A stretch of 64,000 nt of DNA, taken from NCBI RefSeq assembly GCF_001048695.1, contig NZ_CVRB01000002.1:496001-560000 (forward strand), in the 5' to 3' direction. The notes under the pieces are model-generated. The model was not told the origin of the DNA. It saw nothing but the letters and a program-made list of their open reading frames with translations, and made no database searches. Shown here one piece after another: positions 53,286-63,334 of this stretch; within the stretch, counting starts at the first letter, position 1; the number at the start of each line of letters is the position of its first letter. Position numbers and translations under genes: made by a program. This stretch comes from Neobacillus massiliamazoniensis. Its GTDB lineage: Bacteria > Bacillota > Bacilli > Bacillales > Cytobacillaceae.

Positions 53286-54289
53286 TAAAAAGATATTTAC
53301 TTGAACGGTCCAGCTGGATTCTACTCTTTTTATTCCTGCAATTTCTTGTCATCTCTGTTACTTTCCTTGATACAGCCATCCCGCTATCGGCCATGCTCTA
53401 TATCGTTTTTTTATCGATGTTGATCTTTACGATTTTTCTAATCGTCCGTTATTACCGAGAAACAAGATTTTATAAAAACTTGGAAAAATGGGATATCAAA
53501 CTAGATGTATCAGGGATTGTGGATACAGAAAGTCCTTTTGAAAAATTGATTATAGATTGTGTTACCAACCAGACAGAATGGCTGAAACAAGAGGCTGCTA
53601 GAAATCGCTTGGCTTTAGAACAAGAGAAGGATGAACTGTTAGCGTGGATTCATGAAATAAAGACGCCTCTTACAGCTATCAATCTTATGATTGACCGCAT
53701 TGATGATAAAAAAATGAAAGCGGATTTGAATTATGAATGGTTAAGAATTCATCTCCTGCTAGATCAACAACTTCATCAAAAGCGGATCCCATTTATGGAA
53801 AATGATTTGTACATTGAAAATACCCAGTTAAAATCCATCATTTTTCATGAAATTAAAACATTACAGTCGTGGTGTATCCAAAAAGGGATCGGTTTTGATG
53901 TAGAATTAGAGGTTACGGAAGTGCTGACGGATGCGAAATGGGCAGCATTCATCATCAGACAGCTGTTAACAAACGCTGTAAAATACAGTGATGAAGCCTC
54001 TGATATCATCATCCAAAGTTACCAAAAGGAACAGCAAACGATCCTTGAGATACAAGATTTTGGCCGGGGAATTGACTCCAAGGATCTGCCGCGCATCTTT
54101 GAAAAAGGCTTCACCTCAACGGCAATGCACCATGATAATAAAGCGACAGGCATGGGATTATACTTAGCAAAGAAAGCAGCACTTCCCTTATTAATCCATA
54201 TTGATGTTTCCTCAAAATGGGGAGAAGGAACGACGTTTACATTAACCTTTCCCAAAAGAAATGAATTCGTACATATTACTGGCATGTGA
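53282..54289 (+). CDS. bceS: sensor histidine kinase of a Bce-type module (intramembrane-sensing)
   Basis: A 335-residue kinase with two membrane helices (about 11-30 and 36-56) and almost no external loop, the hallmark of BceS-type kinases that read the transporter rather than the peptide. H124 in WIHEIKTPL is the phospho-acceptor. Downstream are the N-box (LLTNAVKYS), DFGRGI and GMGLYLAKKAA. The stop codon lies inside a palindrome in front of bceA. Confidence 0.9.
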   Translation: MIKRYLLERSSWILLFLFLQFLVISVTFLDTAIPLSAMLYIVFLSMLIFTIFLIVRYYRETRFYKNLEKWDIKLDVSGIVDTESPFEKLIIDCVTNQTEWLKQEAARNRLALEQEKDELLAWIHEIKTPLTAINLMIDRIDDKKMKADLNYEWLRIHLLLDQQLHQKRIPFMENDLYIENTQLKSIIFHEIKTLQSWCIQKGIGFDVELEVTEVLTDAKWAAFIIRQLLTNAVKYSDEASDIIIQSYQKEQQTILEIQDFGRGIDSKDLPRIFEKGFTSTAMHHDNKATGMGLYLAKKAALPLLIHIDVSSKWGEGTTFTLTFPKRNEFVHITGM

Positions 54290-54305
54290 CGAAATTGTCA
54301 CATGC
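54282..54305. promoter_or_regulatory. palindrome before bceA, candidate BceR site
   Basis: GCATGTGAC and GTCACATGC are perfect 9-bp arms around GAAATT. A TATAAT at 54354-54359 has no good -35, as expected for an activated promoter, and the palindrome is centred about 70 bp before the inferred start. It could also act as a weak terminator of bceRS (TTTTATT follows). Confidence 0.55.
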
Positions 54306-54385
54306 TTTTATTGTTTGTTCGTTGATTCGAAGGAAAAGATTAGGAATCCCTTTTATAATAAAGCTATCAAATAAAGGAGCGGATC

Positions 54386-55150
54386 GTGATGAATATATTA
54401 GAAGCAACGAAAATTTATAAAAGTTATGGGAATAAATTCAATATGCAGGAAGTATTGAAGGGTTTGGATTTGACGATCACAAAAGGTGAATTCGTTAGTA
54501 TCATGGGAGCTTCCGGTTCAGGGAAAACAACGTTACTTAATGTCCTTTCCTCTATCGATAAGGTAAGCAACGGTTCTATAAAAATTCAGGGAAACGAAAT
54601 GACAAGAATGAAAGAAAAACAGCTGGCAGAATTCCGCAAGAATCATTTAGGTTTTATCTTCCAGGATTATAATCTATTAGATACATTGACCGTAAAGGAA
54701 AATATTCTTTTACCATTATCCATTTCCAATACATCGAGAAAAGTAGCCAATCAAAAATTTGAAGCTGTCGCGAATGAACTAGGGATTTATGAAATTAAAG
54801 ATAAATATCCAAATGAAATTTCCGGCGGTCAAAAACAAAGGACCTCTGCAGCGCGGGCTTTTATTCATGACCCAAGTATTATTTTCGCTGATGAACCAAC
54901 CGGTGCCCTTGATTCCAAATCGGCCTCCGATTTACTAAACAAATTGAGTCAATTAAATCAAAAACGGTCTGCAACGATTGTGATGGTTACACATGATCCG
55001 GTTGCCGCCAGTTATTGCAACAGAGTCATCTTTATCAAAGATGGACAAATTTATACCCAATTAAATAAAGGAGAAGAATCACGCCAAACCTTCTTCAAAG
55101 ACATAATGAAAACCCAAGGAGTATTAGGCGGGGTGCAAAATGAACATTAA
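54386..55150 (+). CDS. bceA: Bce-type ABC transporter ATP-binding protein
   Basis: A 254-residue ATPase of the MacB/LolD branch. Walker [11 protein letters not shown]-loop FQDYN, signature ISGGQKQR, Walker [13 protein letters not shown] and switch VTHD are all visible. It drives the large permease next to it to free cell-wall targets from peptide antibiotics such as bacitracin. AAAGGAG precedes GTG/ATG at 54386/54389. Its end overlaps bceB by 11 bp. Confidence 0.92.
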   Translation: MMNILEATKIYKSYGNKFNMQEVLKGLDLTITKGEFVSIMGASGSGKTTLLNVLSSIDKVSNGSIKIQGNEMTRMKEKQLAEFRKNHLGFIFQDYNLLDTLTVKENILLPLSISNTSRKVANQKFEAVANELGIYEIKDKYPNEISGGQKQRTSAARAFIHDPSIIFADEPTGALDSKSASDLLNKLSQLNQKRSATIVMVTHDPVAASYCNRVIFIKDGQIYTQLNKGEESRQTFFKDIMKTQGVLGGVQNEH

Positions 55151-57086
55151 TCAACTCATCCTTCGAAACCTAAAGAAGAATTTAAAAAATTATTATTTGT
55201 ATGTGTTTGCGTTAATCTTTAGTGTCACTCTATATTTCGCCTTTGTGACACTGCAATATGACCCTGCCATGGATTCAACAAAAGGATCCGTGAAAGGAGC
55301 TGCAGCCATTAAAGCTGCCTCGGTCTTACTGATTGCGATTGTCTCAATCTTTCTACTCTATGCCAATACGATTTTTATTAAACGGCGAAGCAAGGAGATA
55401 GGTTTATTTCAATTAATTGGCATGACAAAGAATCGGATTTTCCGCATCCTTAGTGCCGAAAACTTTATTCTTTATTTCATTTCCGTTATCATCGGAATCT
55501 TTATTGGCTTCTCAATTTCTAAATTAATCATTATGATTTTATTTAAAATTACGAAGGTCCAAGCCATTGCCACTCTTCACTTCTCATCACAGGCATTGAT
55601 CCAAACTCTTATCGTCTTTGGTGTCATCTATCTATTGATTATGTTGATGAATTTTCTATTTATAAAAAAACAGAGTATTTTAGCGTTATTTAGAGTCCTT
55701 TCATCGACTGAAGGAAAAATGAAAAAGATATCTGTATGGGGTATGATTATAGGCATATCCGGACTAATTTTAATCTCTGTTGGTTACTATGTTTCATCGA
55801 GACTATTTAGCGGTGATTTTGTCACGATTTCAGCACTTTTCACGGCCATGATCGTGATTCTAGCATCTGTCATTATTGGAACTTATCTTTTTTATAAAGG
55901 CTCTATTAGTTTTATTTTCCACCTTATTCGCAAAAAGAAAGATGGCTATTTATCTATAAACGAGGTATTATCGCTTTCGTCAATCATGTTTCGGATGAAG
56001 TCAAATGCCTTATTATTAACGATTATTACGACTGTTTCCGCACTTGCCATCGGTTTATTATCGTTAAGCTATATTTCCTATTACTCCGCAGATAAAATGG
56101 CTAAAACTTGGGTAGCGGGTGACTTTTTTTTCACAAATCCACAGGAATCTGAGACATTTGAAAAAGCTTTAGCGGACAATAAAATCACTTATAGTGAAAA
56201 AAAGATGGAAGTCATTCAAGTAAATGCCAACCTTAAACAGATTATGGATTCAAATTTAAAAGAGATGAAAGTGGACCCAAATAATATGCAAACTGCGGTC
56301 ATTAGCGACAAATCCATTAGTGGGATCCAAGTATCTCCGCAGGAAACCGTTTTTTCGGGTTATAATGATTTGCTGCAAAAATTTATGCCTTTTAAAGATT
56401 CTGGTCAAATCGAATTAAAAGGGCATAAAGAAGTAATTCCTCTCCACTATTTAGGATTAAGAAAGGAATCCGTTGTCCCATCGTATTTTACAGGTGGCGG
56501 ATCTCCTGTAGCCATTGTCGATGATAGCGTCTTTACACGCTTAAAGAATGATCTTGATCCAACTATTCAAAAAAAATCATCCTTATTTATCGGAATCAAT
56601 TTAAAGGATGAGGCAAAATTAGAAAAAGCCAATGAAATTTTTAAACAAATGAACTTTACCAGTGAAGATTCTCATGATTCCCGCCTTGAAACAAGTAATT
56701 TTCAGAAAAGAAATATGGGTCTCGTCATGTTTATCGTCGGTTTCTTAGGATTGACTTTCCTAATTACCTCAGGCTGTATCCTTTATTTTAAACAGATGGG
56801 TGAGAGCGAAGAGGAAAAGCCAAGTTATACGATTTTAAGAAAGCTTGGTTTCACCGAAAACGATTTACGCAAAGGCATTCAATTCAAACAACTATTTAAT
56901 TTCGGGATTCCTTTAGCGGTTGGCCTATGCCATGGTTATTTCGCTGTCAAATCCGGTTGGTTCCTCTTCGGGACAGAGCTTTGGACACCGATGATAATAG
57001 TCATGTTATTATACGCCGCCCTGTACTCTATTTTCGGTATACTCTCTGTCCTCTATTACAAGAAAGTGATTAAAGAAGCCTTATAA
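55140..57086 (+). CDS. bceB: Bce-type ABC transporter permease
   Basis: A 648-residue FtsX-like permease with ten membrane segments. A large external domain of about 200 residues lies between segments 7 and 8 (about 325-530), the part that determines peptide specificity in BceB proteins. [22 protein letters not shown] is the conserved FtsX-type stretch. The size matches BceB. The specific antimicrobial peptide cannot be inferred. A strong terminator follows. Confidence 0.92.
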   Translation: MNINQLILRNLKKNLKNYYLYVFALIFSVTLYFAFVTLQYDPAMDSTKGSVKGAAAIKAASVLLIAIVSIFLLYANTIFIKRRSKEIGLFQLIGMTKNRIFRILSAENFILYFISVIIGIFIGFSISKLIIMILFKITKVQAIATLHFSSQALIQTLIVFGVIYLLIMLMNFLFIKKQSILALFRVLSSTEGKMKKISVWGMIIGISGLILISVGYYVSSRLFSGDFVTISALFTAMIVILASVIIGTYLFYKGSISFIFHLIRKKKDGYLSINEVLSLSSIMFRMKSNALLLTIITTVSALAIGLLSLSYISYYSADKMAKTWVAGDFFFTNPQESETFEKALADNKITYSEKKMEVIQVNANLKQIMDSNLKEMKVDPNNMQTAVISDKSISGIQVSPQETVFSGYNDLLQKFMPFKDSGQIELKGHKEVIPLHYLGLRKESVVPSYFTGGGSPVAIVDDSVFTRLKNDLDPTIQKKSSLFIGINLKDEAKLEKANEIFKQMNFTSEDSHDSRLETSNFQKRNMGLVMFIVGFLGLTFLITSGCILYFKQMGESEEEKPSYTILRKLGFTENDLRKGIQFKQLFNFGIPLAVGLCHGYFAVKSGWFLFGTELWTPMIIVMLLYAALYSIFGILSVLYYKKVIKEAL

Positions 57087-57088
57087 TC

Positions 57089-57138
57089 GCAAAACGGTCA
57101 GACTCCTCGTTTAGTTGAGAGTCTGACCATTTGCTTTT
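57089..57138 (+). terminator. terminator of the bce module
   Basis: AAACGGTCAGACTC pairs with GAGTCTGACCATTT, followed by GCTTTTA. It also touches the end of the convergent add gene. Confidence 0.85.
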
Positions 57139-58129
57139 ATATATACTTTTTCAGCTTTTCTTTTGTTTCTATATCTGCGAAAGATGCTTCAACACTATTA
57201 TGATAGATTTGTTTATAATCTTCATAACTAATGTTAAATTCTTTAGCTATGATATTGCATTCATTTGCCATAGTTGTATCTGAAACAGTTCTGTTGTCCG
57301 TATTAACGGTTACTTTTATTCCATCCTTGTGAAAGTCATAAATCGGGTGTTCACTAAAATGATTCACTGCTTTTGTTTGTACGTTACTTGTTGGGCACAT
57401 TTCAAGCACCACTTGTTTTTCCTTAACGATGTTATAGGCTTCAACACAATCCTTAATAAAAACGCCATGTCCAATTCTTTCAGCACCTAAAAGTTCAACG
57501 GCTTCTAATACATTTTTTCCAATTCCAGTTTCTCCAGCATGTATCGTTACTCGGTAGCCATATTCTCGAGCTAATGCAATCGGTTCTACGAAGTTTCTAC
57601 AAAATCCTTCTACTTCAGATGCACATAAATCAATAGCTACAACTCCTTTTCCAAGGAATTGTTTACCCTTTTCTACGACCTCAAATGCGCGATCTGCAGA
57701 CATCGTTCTCATACATGACAGAATCAAGTTTCCTTTAATATCGTACTGATTTTCGGCATCCTTCATTCCATCCAAAACGCTTTGGATTATTTCTTCTACA
57801 TCTAATCCCTTAGCAGTGTGTAATAAAGGAGCAAAGCGAACCTCCATATATTTCACATTTTCAAGTGCAGCATCTTCAAAAAGCTCAAATGTAATTCTTC
57901 TTAGATTCTCCTTTGATTGCATGACTAAATTTGGTATAGCGAATTTTTCCAAATATTCATTAAGGGATTCGCATTCTAATGGAGCCGTGATTTCTTTTTT
58001 AATCTCTTCTATATCAAAAGAAGGTAAACTGATGCCCTCTCTTTTTGCAATATCAATGATTGTTTCTGGTCTAAGACTTCCATCTAAATGAACATGAAGC
58101 TCTATTTTAGGTAACGTTGAAAAATTCAT
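57137..58129 (-). CDS. add: adenosine deaminase
   Basis: A 330-residue zinc deaminase that converts adenosine to inosine. H12 and H14 (ELHVHLDGSL), HAGETG, and late TVNTDNRTVSDT carry the expected catalytic and metal residues. It is full length. A purine riboswitch with a terminator lies directly upstream, so expression should rise with adenine. It may also deaminate 5'-deoxyadenosine or MTA, linking it to the mtn genes, but this is only inference. Confidence 0.94.
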   Translation of the reverse strand: MNFSTLPKIELHVHLDGSLRPETIIDIAKREGISLPSFDIEEIKKEITAPLECESLNEYLEKFAIPNLVMQSKENLRRITFELFEDAALENVKYMEVRFAPLLHTAKGLDVEEIIQSVLDGMKDAENQYDIKGNLILSCMRTMSADRAFEVVEKGKQFLGKGVVAIDLCASEVEGFCRNFVEPIALAREYGYRVTIHAGETGIGKNVLEAVELLGAERIGHGVFIKDCVEAYNIVKEKQVVLEMCPTSNVQTKAVNHFSEHPIYDFHKDGIKVTVNTDNRTVSDTTMANECNIIAKEFNISYEDYKQIYHNSVEASFADIETKEKLKKYI

Positions 58130-58182
58130 ATGTTAATCCTCCCTAAATTTATGTTTTATTACAAAGCAAAAAGATAAAAAAA

Positions 58183-58238
58183 AATTCCTGATTACGAAGA
58201 AAATACAAATCTTTGCATCTTCTTCGTAATCAGGAATT
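58183..58238 (-). terminator. expression-platform terminator of the adenine riboswitch
   Basis: On the minus strand a perfect 19-bp stem (arms 58220-58238 and 58183-58201, AATTCCTGATTACGAAGAA) is followed by nine T. The upstream arm includes the 3' side of aptamer helix P1, so ligand binding should prevent the terminator: an ON switch. Confidence 0.9.
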
Positions 58239-58288
58239 ATTGGTTCCTGGTAGAGACCTCCAAACCATATTATTGGAGTTATACGAAA
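58221..58288 (-). promoter_or_regulatory. adenine-type purine riboswitch aptamer upstream of add
   Basis: The minus strand reads TTCGTATAACTCCAATAATA, then TGGTTTGGAGGTCTCTACCA, then GGAACCAATAATTCCTGATT, then ACGAA. This matches the purine riboswitch consensus (TATAA..., ATATGG, TCTACC, CTGATTA). P1 is TTCGTA/TACGAA. The specificity base is T (GATTA), not C as in guanine aptamers, so it should bind adenine. Same gene context as the Vibrio vulnificus add switch. Confidence 0.93.
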
Positions 58289-58348
58289 TGGTTTATGTCA
58301 TCATTTTTTAAAAGGATAATAGAATTTATTTTTTTTGTCAAGTAGGTT

Positions 58349-58387
58349 AAAAGGGGCATGCCCTAGATATGAAGGCTGCCCCGTTTT
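58349..58387 (-). terminator. terminator of sdhCAB
   Basis: On the minus strand GGGGCA and TGCCCC pair around an 18-nt loop with further partial pairing, followed by TTTTAACC, about 60 bp after the sdhB stop. Confidence 0.65.
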
Positions 58388-58445
58388 GTTAATATATGGT
58401 TAATCCCCTTAAATGACCTGCACTTCTGAGATAATTTGCAACTGC

Positions 58446-59204
58446 CTACCCAAAAAAGCTTTTGAACGACTGGAGTGTGACCTGTCGGTTTACCTGGGCA
58501 ATAGAGGTGGTTAGTGGGATTCCTTTTGGACAAACCTCTACGCAGTTTTGCGAGTTCCCGCAGGAAGTGATTCCTCCTTCTCCCATAAGAGCTTCAAGCC
58601 GCTCTTCCTTATGCATGGCACCGGTTGGATGGGCGTTGAACAAACGAACCTGTGACAACGGTGCTGGGCCAATGAATGGCGATTTTGCATTTACGTTTGG
58701 GCACGCTTCAAGGCAGCAGCCACATGTCATACACTTCGATAATTCATATGCCCATTGTCTTGTTTTTTCGGGCATCCTTGGACCAGCCCCTAAATCATAT
58801 GTTCCGTCAATCGGAATCCACGCTTTTACCTTTTTAAGAGCATCAAACATCCGCTGCCGATCGACTTTTAAATCGCGATCCACAGGAAAGGTCGAAAGCG
58901 GTGCCAGTTGAATAGGTTCTGTAAGCTGATCGATTAATGTTGAGCATGCTTGGCGCGGTTTTCCGTTTATCACCATTGAGCAGGCGCCGCATACTTCCTC
59001 TAAACAAACGGATTCCCAAATGACGGGCGTTGTTTTTTTCCCGTTAGCATTCACCGGCTTTCTTTGTATCTCTATTAGAGCCGAGATGATGTTCATGTTC
59101 GGTCGATAAGGAACGAGGAATTCTTCTTTATACGGTGCTGATTTGGCATCCTTTTGCCTTGTAATAATGAGGTGAATTTTTCTGTCCGTTCCTGCCATCG
59201 TCAT
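58446..59204 (-). CDS. sdhB: succinate dehydrogenase/fumarate reductase iron-sulfur subunit
   Basis: A 252-residue subunit matching B. subtilis SdhB. The 2Fe-2S cysteines are in CLEEVCGACSMVINGKPRQAC, the 4Fe-4S in CMTCGCCLEACP, and the 3Fe-4S in CVEVCPKG. It transfers electrons between SdhA flavin and the SdhC hemes. Its start overlaps the sdhA stop by 4 bp. Last gene of sdhCAB. Confidence 0.95.
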   Translation of the reverse strand: MTMAGTDRKIHLIITRQKDAKSAPYKEEFLVPYRPNMNIISALIEIQRKPVNANGKKTTPVIWESVCLEEVCGACSMVINGKPRQACSTLIDQLTEPIQLAPLSTFPVDRDLKVDRQRMFDALKKVKAWIPIDGTYDLGAGPRMPEKTRQWAYELSKCMTCGCCLEACPNVNAKSPFIGPAPLSQVRLFNAHPTGAMHKEERLEALMGEGGITSCGNSQNCVEVCPKGIPLTTSIAQVNRQVTLQSFKSFFG

Positions 59205-60964
59205 TTGGCTCCTTTCTTCGCTTTTGTGTAATCCCGTTTACGAGGAGTAATTAAAGAAACATCTACTTCCTCATAGTAAAGCTCCGGCAACTTGGTAGTT
59301 GGATTATACCTTGCCATTGTGGTTTTAAGCCATTCTTCGTCATTCCGGTCAGGAAACTCCGGCTTGTAATGCGCCCCCCGACTTTCATTACGTTGATAGG
59401 CACCAAGGGTAATGACATGGGCAAGATTGATCATACCTTCTAGTTGGCGAACAAAGGAAGCACTAGAGTTACTCCATTTAGCTGTATCTTCCATATTGAT
59501 ATTTTTATAGCGTTCTGAAAACTCTTGAAGCTTCTCATAGGTTTGTTTCAATTTCTTATTTTCGCGGACAACCGTCACGTTTGCCGTCATTAATTCGCCC
59601 AGTTCCTTATGAAGTAAGTAGGCATTTTCCGTTCCGTTCATCGTAAGTACCGATTCATATCGACCAATATCTTCTTTCACTTGTTTTTCAAAAATTGAAG
59701 ACCGAACCGCGTCACTCGATATTTCTTGTCCATGAATATATTCCAATGCTTTTGGACCGGCAACCATCCCTCCGTAAACAGCAGACAATAATGAGTTGGC
59801 TCCAAGCCTGTTGGCACCGTGCTGCGAGTAATCACATTCGCCAGCAGCAAATAATCCTTTAATATTCGTTTGCTGACCAAAATCAACCCATAAACCACCC
59901 ATTGAATAGTGAACCCCAGGGAATATTTTCATTGGAATCTTTCTTGGGTCTTCGCCCACAAACTTTTCATATATTTCCATAATCCCGCCGAGCTTAATAT
60001 CTAATTGTTTTGGATCAATATGGGTTAGGTCAAGATAGACTTTATTTTCTCCATCAATACCAAGCTTTTGATTGATGCATACATCAAAGATCTCTCGTGT
60101 TGCAATATCTCTTGGGACAAGGTTGCCGTATGCAGGATACTTTTCTTCTAAAAAGTACCAAGGTTTCCCGTCTTTATAGGTCCACACTCTGCCACCCTCG
60201 CCGCGAGCTGATTCACTCATAAGTCGATTTTTATCATCGCCAGGAATAGCCGTTGGATGAATTTGAATAAACTCGCCATTCGCAAAAATAGCTCCCTGTT
60301 GATAAAGCCGCGATGCTGCATAGCCGGTATTAATCGTGGAGTTAGTTGATTTCCCAAAAATCACTCCCAACCCACCTGTTGCAATAATCACTGCATCAGC
60401 AGGAAAAGATTGAATTTCCATTGATCGAAGATTTTGCGCCGTAATCCCGCGGCATACTCCCTTCTGATCAATCACCGCTGAAACAAACTCCCAGCCCTCA
60501 TGCTTTGTTATTAATCCTTTCACTTCATAACTGCGAACCTGTTCATCGAGTGCGTACAAAAGCTGCTGTCCGGTTGTTGCTCCGGCAAAAGCTGTACGAT
60601 GGTACTGCGTGCCACCGAAACGGCGAAAATCAAGCAGACCTTCAGGTGTGCGGCTAAACATAACCCCCATCCGGTCAAACATATGAATGATTTTTGGAGC
60701 CGCCTCACACATCGCTTTGACCGGCGGCTGGTTCGCAAGGAAGTCTCCCCCGTAAACTGTATCATCAAAATGCTCCCAGGTAGAGTCATTCTCTCCCTTT
60801 GTATTGACCGCCCCATTGATGCCGCCTTGAGCGCAGACGGAATGGGAGCGTTTCACTGGAACAACAGAGAATAATTCAACATTTGTTCCTGCTTCTGCGA
60901 TTTTAATTGCAGCCATCAAGCCGGCTAAACCGCCTCCTACGATTACAATGTTACCCTTGCTCAT
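59201..60964 (-). CDS. sdhA: succinate dehydrogenase/fumarate reductase flavoprotein subunit
   Basis: A 587-residue flavoprotein. The dinucleotide-binding GGGLAGL is at the N-terminus. H41 in RSHSVCAQGG is the covalent FAD attachment site. HPTAIPG, SESARGEGGRVW and HGANRLGANSLLSA are conserved. It is highly similar in pattern and length to B. subtilis SdhA (586). It oxidises succinate to fumarate or runs in reverse with menaquinol. Operon order sdhC-A-B. Confidence 0.96.
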   Translation of the reverse strand: MSKGNIVIVGGGLAGLMAAIKIAEAGTNVELFSVVPVKRSHSVCAQGGINGAVNTKGENDSTWEHFDDTVYGGDFLANQPPVKAMCEAAPKIIHMFDRMGVMFSRTPEGLLDFRRFGGTQYHRTAFAGATTGQQLLYALDEQVRSYEVKGLITKHEGWEFVSAVIDQKGVCRGITAQNLRSMEIQSFPADAVIIATGGLGVIFGKSTNSTINTGYAASRLYQQGAIFANGEFIQIHPTAIPGDDKNRLMSESARGEGGRVWTYKDGKPWYFLEEKYPAYGNLVPRDIATREIFDVCINQKLGIDGENKVYLDLTHIDPKQLDIKLGGIMEIYEKFVGEDPRKIPMKIFPGVHYSMGGLWVDFGQQTNIKGLFAAGECDYSQHGANRLGANSLLSAVYGGMVAGPKALEYIHGQEISSDAVRSSIFEKQVKEDIGRYESVLTMNGTENAYLLHKELGELMTANVTVVRENKKLKQTYEKLQEFSERYKNINMEDTAKWSNSSASFVRQLEGMINLAHVITLGAYQRNESRGAHYKPEFPDRNDEEWLKTTMARYNPTTKLPELYYEEVDVSLITPRKRDYTKAKKGAK

Positions 60965-60988
60965 TTGTTTGTCCTCCCTATCTAGCTC

Positions 60989-61603
60989 TTAAGCAAATGC
61001 CAAGATGGCCCTGATTCCGACGAAGGCTAATATGAAAAACAATCCAATTGCTATATACTCTGTCACCTTCTGTGATTTTGGTGAAGCTGTAATTCCCCAT
61101 GTAATAAGGAATGTCCAAATTCCGTTAACAAAATGGTAAACACAAGAGAGAATACCAATGATATAAAGCGTTAGTCCGATGCTATTGTGGACAATCCCTG
61201 CAATTAAATTATAATTTGCTTCGACACCATTAAACTCCACTTGGACTTTTGTTTCCCACACATGCCAAATGATAAAAGCAAAGGCCAACAAACCAGTAAT
61301 CCGCTGGAAGAAGAACTTCCAATTGCGAGGATAGCGATACGAGCCAACATTGTTTTTTGCCTGGCGAGCAATGAACAGCCCATAAATTCCGTGGAATAAT
61401 AACGGAATAAAGATGACAAACATTTCAAGAAAGTATTTAAACGGCAAATTCACCATAAAATTAGCGGCCTTATTATACGATTCGACTCCCCATACGGCCG
61501 AATAGTTCACGCACAGATGAACTGTCATAAATACCCCAACCGGAATGATTCCCGATAGCGAGTGCAGTTTACGGTAAAAGTGCTGATTATTTCCAAGCCC
61601 CAT
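60989..61603 (-). CDS. sdhC: succinate dehydrogenase cytochrome b558 subunit
   Basis: A 204-residue membrane anchor with five helices, like B. subtilis SdhC (202). Histidines in FYRKLHSLSG, MTVHLCVNY, FHGIYGLF and IIWHVWETK are the expected ligands of two b hemes. It links the enzyme to menaquinone. It is the first gene of the operon, with AAGGAGG before the ATG. Confidence 0.95.
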   Translation of the reverse strand: MGLGNNQHFYRKLHSLSGIIPVGVFMTVHLCVNYSAVWGVESYNKAANFMVNLPFKYFLEMFVIFIPLLFHGIYGLFIARQAKNNVGSYRYPRNWKFFFQRITGLLAFAFIIWHVWETKVQVEFNGVEANYNLIAGIVHNSIGLTLYIIGILSCVYHFVNGIWTFLITWGITASPKSQKVTEYIAIGLFFILAFVGIRAILAFA

Positions 61604-61729
61604 TTGGTTTAAACCTCCTTCGATGCTAATAGAATGTGGAACATGGTTCCTTCAGATAAACCTTATCAGGAGTGGCTGATCTGCAAATCAAATTTCTTCA
61701 ACTAAATCTACTTAACGTCAACTCTATTA

Positions 61730-61772
61730 AAAAACAGGCAGGCATCAAGCCCGATAGCTAGGTGCCTGTTTG
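61730..61772 (-). terminator. terminator after aspA
   Basis: On the minus strand AACAAACAGGCA and TGCCTGCCTGTTTTTT pair (inner and outer registers possible) and end in T6, just after the aspA stop. Confidence 0.8.
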
Positions 61773-61777
61773 TTCTT

Positions 61778-63232
61778 CTATACTAAAGCTAATTCTTGTT
61801 CACGATGCTTTTTCTCGATTAATTCCTTACCAGCAATACCTGGTTTCGTCATTTCGAACGGATGCAAAATGATATCTAATTCTTCAGCCGTTAAAACACC
61901 TCTTTCAAGGACAATCTCTCTGACCGGTCTTTTTGACATAATAGCTTCTTTTGCAATCGATGCGGCAGTTTCATAACCAACGTGTGGATTGATGGCGGTT
62001 ATGATACCGACACTATTATTCACGTAATCTTCCATTCTTTCTTTGTTAGCGGTAATGCCGCTTAAGCAATGCGTACGGAATACTGTAAACACATTGGTCA
62101 TAATTTTGATCGATTGCAATAGGTTAAATGCGATGACAGGTTCCATAACGTTAAGCTCGAATTGGCCTGCTTCAGATGCCATACTAATGGTCAAATCATT
62201 TCCTACCACTTGGAAAGCACTTTGGTTTAAGACTTCCGCCATTACCGGATTTACTTTACCAGGCATGATTGATGAACCTGGTTGGCGTGGAGGAAGGTTA
62301 ATTTCTCCTAAGCCGTCGCGTGGACCAGATGTCATCATCCGCAAATCATTAGCCACCTTAGACATGTTTAACATACAAACTTTAAGAGCGGCTGATACTT
62401 CTATATAAGCGTCGGTATTTTGGGTTCCATCTACAAGATCTTCCGTTCCTGTTATTGGTAATCCAGATATTTCAGCCAGATGCTTCACACAAATTTCAAT
62501 ATATTCAGGATCAGCATTCAAGCCGGTTCCAACAGCTGTTGCCCCCATATTAACAGCATATAAATTCTCCCGAGTTGCTTTGATTCGTTTTATATCCCTT
62601 CTTAACACCCTTGCGTATGCTTCGAATTCCTGGCTTAGTAGAATAGGAACAGCATCTTGCAAGTGAGTCCGTCCCATTTTTATAATTCCATCAAACTCAT
62701 TCGCCTTTTTCATAAATTCTAAATGCAACTCTTCCATTACCTTGATTAAGTTTTCTAATGTCATCAGCGTAGACAAATGGATAGCCGTAGGAAAGGAATC
62801 ATTCGTGGATTGCGCCATGTTAACATGGGAATTCGGGCTGATGACCTTGTAATTTCCTTTTTGCTCACCGATCATCTCGAGGGCACGGTTTGCTATGACT
62901 TCATTAGTATTCATATTAATCGAAGTTCCTGCTCCCCCTTGAATCGGATCCACGATAAATTGATCATGCAGCTCTCCTTGGATTACTTCATCGGCTGCTG
63001 CCATGATGACCTTGGCTATTTTTTGATCCAATTGGCCGATTTCCCCATTGGCAAAAGCGGCTGCCTTTTTGACCATTGCCATTGCTTTGATTAAGGACTG
63101 GTCAATCCGATATCCTGTAATCGGAAAATTTTCAACGGCACGCATTGTTTGTACACCATAAAGCGCATCGATCGGAACCTGTTTTTCCCCAAGGAAATCT
63201 TTTTCAATACGGAAATTCTCTGAATAACTCAT
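61778..63232 (-). CDS. aspA: aspartate ammonia-lyase
   Basis: A 484-residue member of the aspartase/fumarase superfamily. Aspartase-type features are IQGGAGTSINMNTNEVIANRA, NSHVNMAQSTNDSFPTA and the signature GSSIMPGKVNPVMAE. Class II fumarases differ in these stretches, so aspartase is preferred. It makes fumarate and ammonia from aspartate. ATG at 63232 follows TTGGAG; other in-frame starts lie at 63241 and 63247. It lies downstream of a Dcu transporter and upstream of sdhCAB. Confidence 0.92.
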   Translation of the reverse strand: MSYSENFRIEKDFLGEKQVPIDALYGVQTMRAVENFPITGYRIDQSLIKAMAMVKKAAAFANGEIGQLDQKIAKVIMAAADEVIQGELHDQFIVDPIQGGAGTSINMNTNEVIANRALEMIGEQKGNYKVISPNSHVNMAQSTNDSFPTAIHLSTLMTLENLIKVMEELHLEFMKKANEFDGIIKMGRTHLQDAVPILLSQEFEAYARVLRRDIKRIKATRENLYAVNMGATAVGTGLNADPEYIEICVKHLAEISGLPITGTEDLVDGTQNTDAYIEVSAALKVCMLNMSKVANDLRMMTSGPRDGLGEINLPPRQPGSSIMPGKVNPVMAEVLNQSAFQVVGNDLTISMASEAGQFELNVMEPVIAFNLLQSIKIMTNVFTVFRTHCLSGITANKERMEDYVNNSVGIITAINPHVGYETAASIAKEAIMSKRPVREIVLERGVLTAEELDIILHPFEMTKPGIAGKELIEKKHREQELALV

Positions 63233-63334
63233 TCTTGTCATCTCCAATTTTATTTTTAAAAAAGGCTGATCCTAAGAAGTGGTACCCGAAGCAGCCATGT
63301 GACTGCCTCGAACACCTTTCAATAACCTTTTCCG

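Noticed and set aside
61778-63232. Class II fumarase.
   Set aside because: Aspartase-type IQGGAGTSINMN and NVMEPVIAFN stretches and the Dcu neighbour favour aspartate ammonia-lyase.
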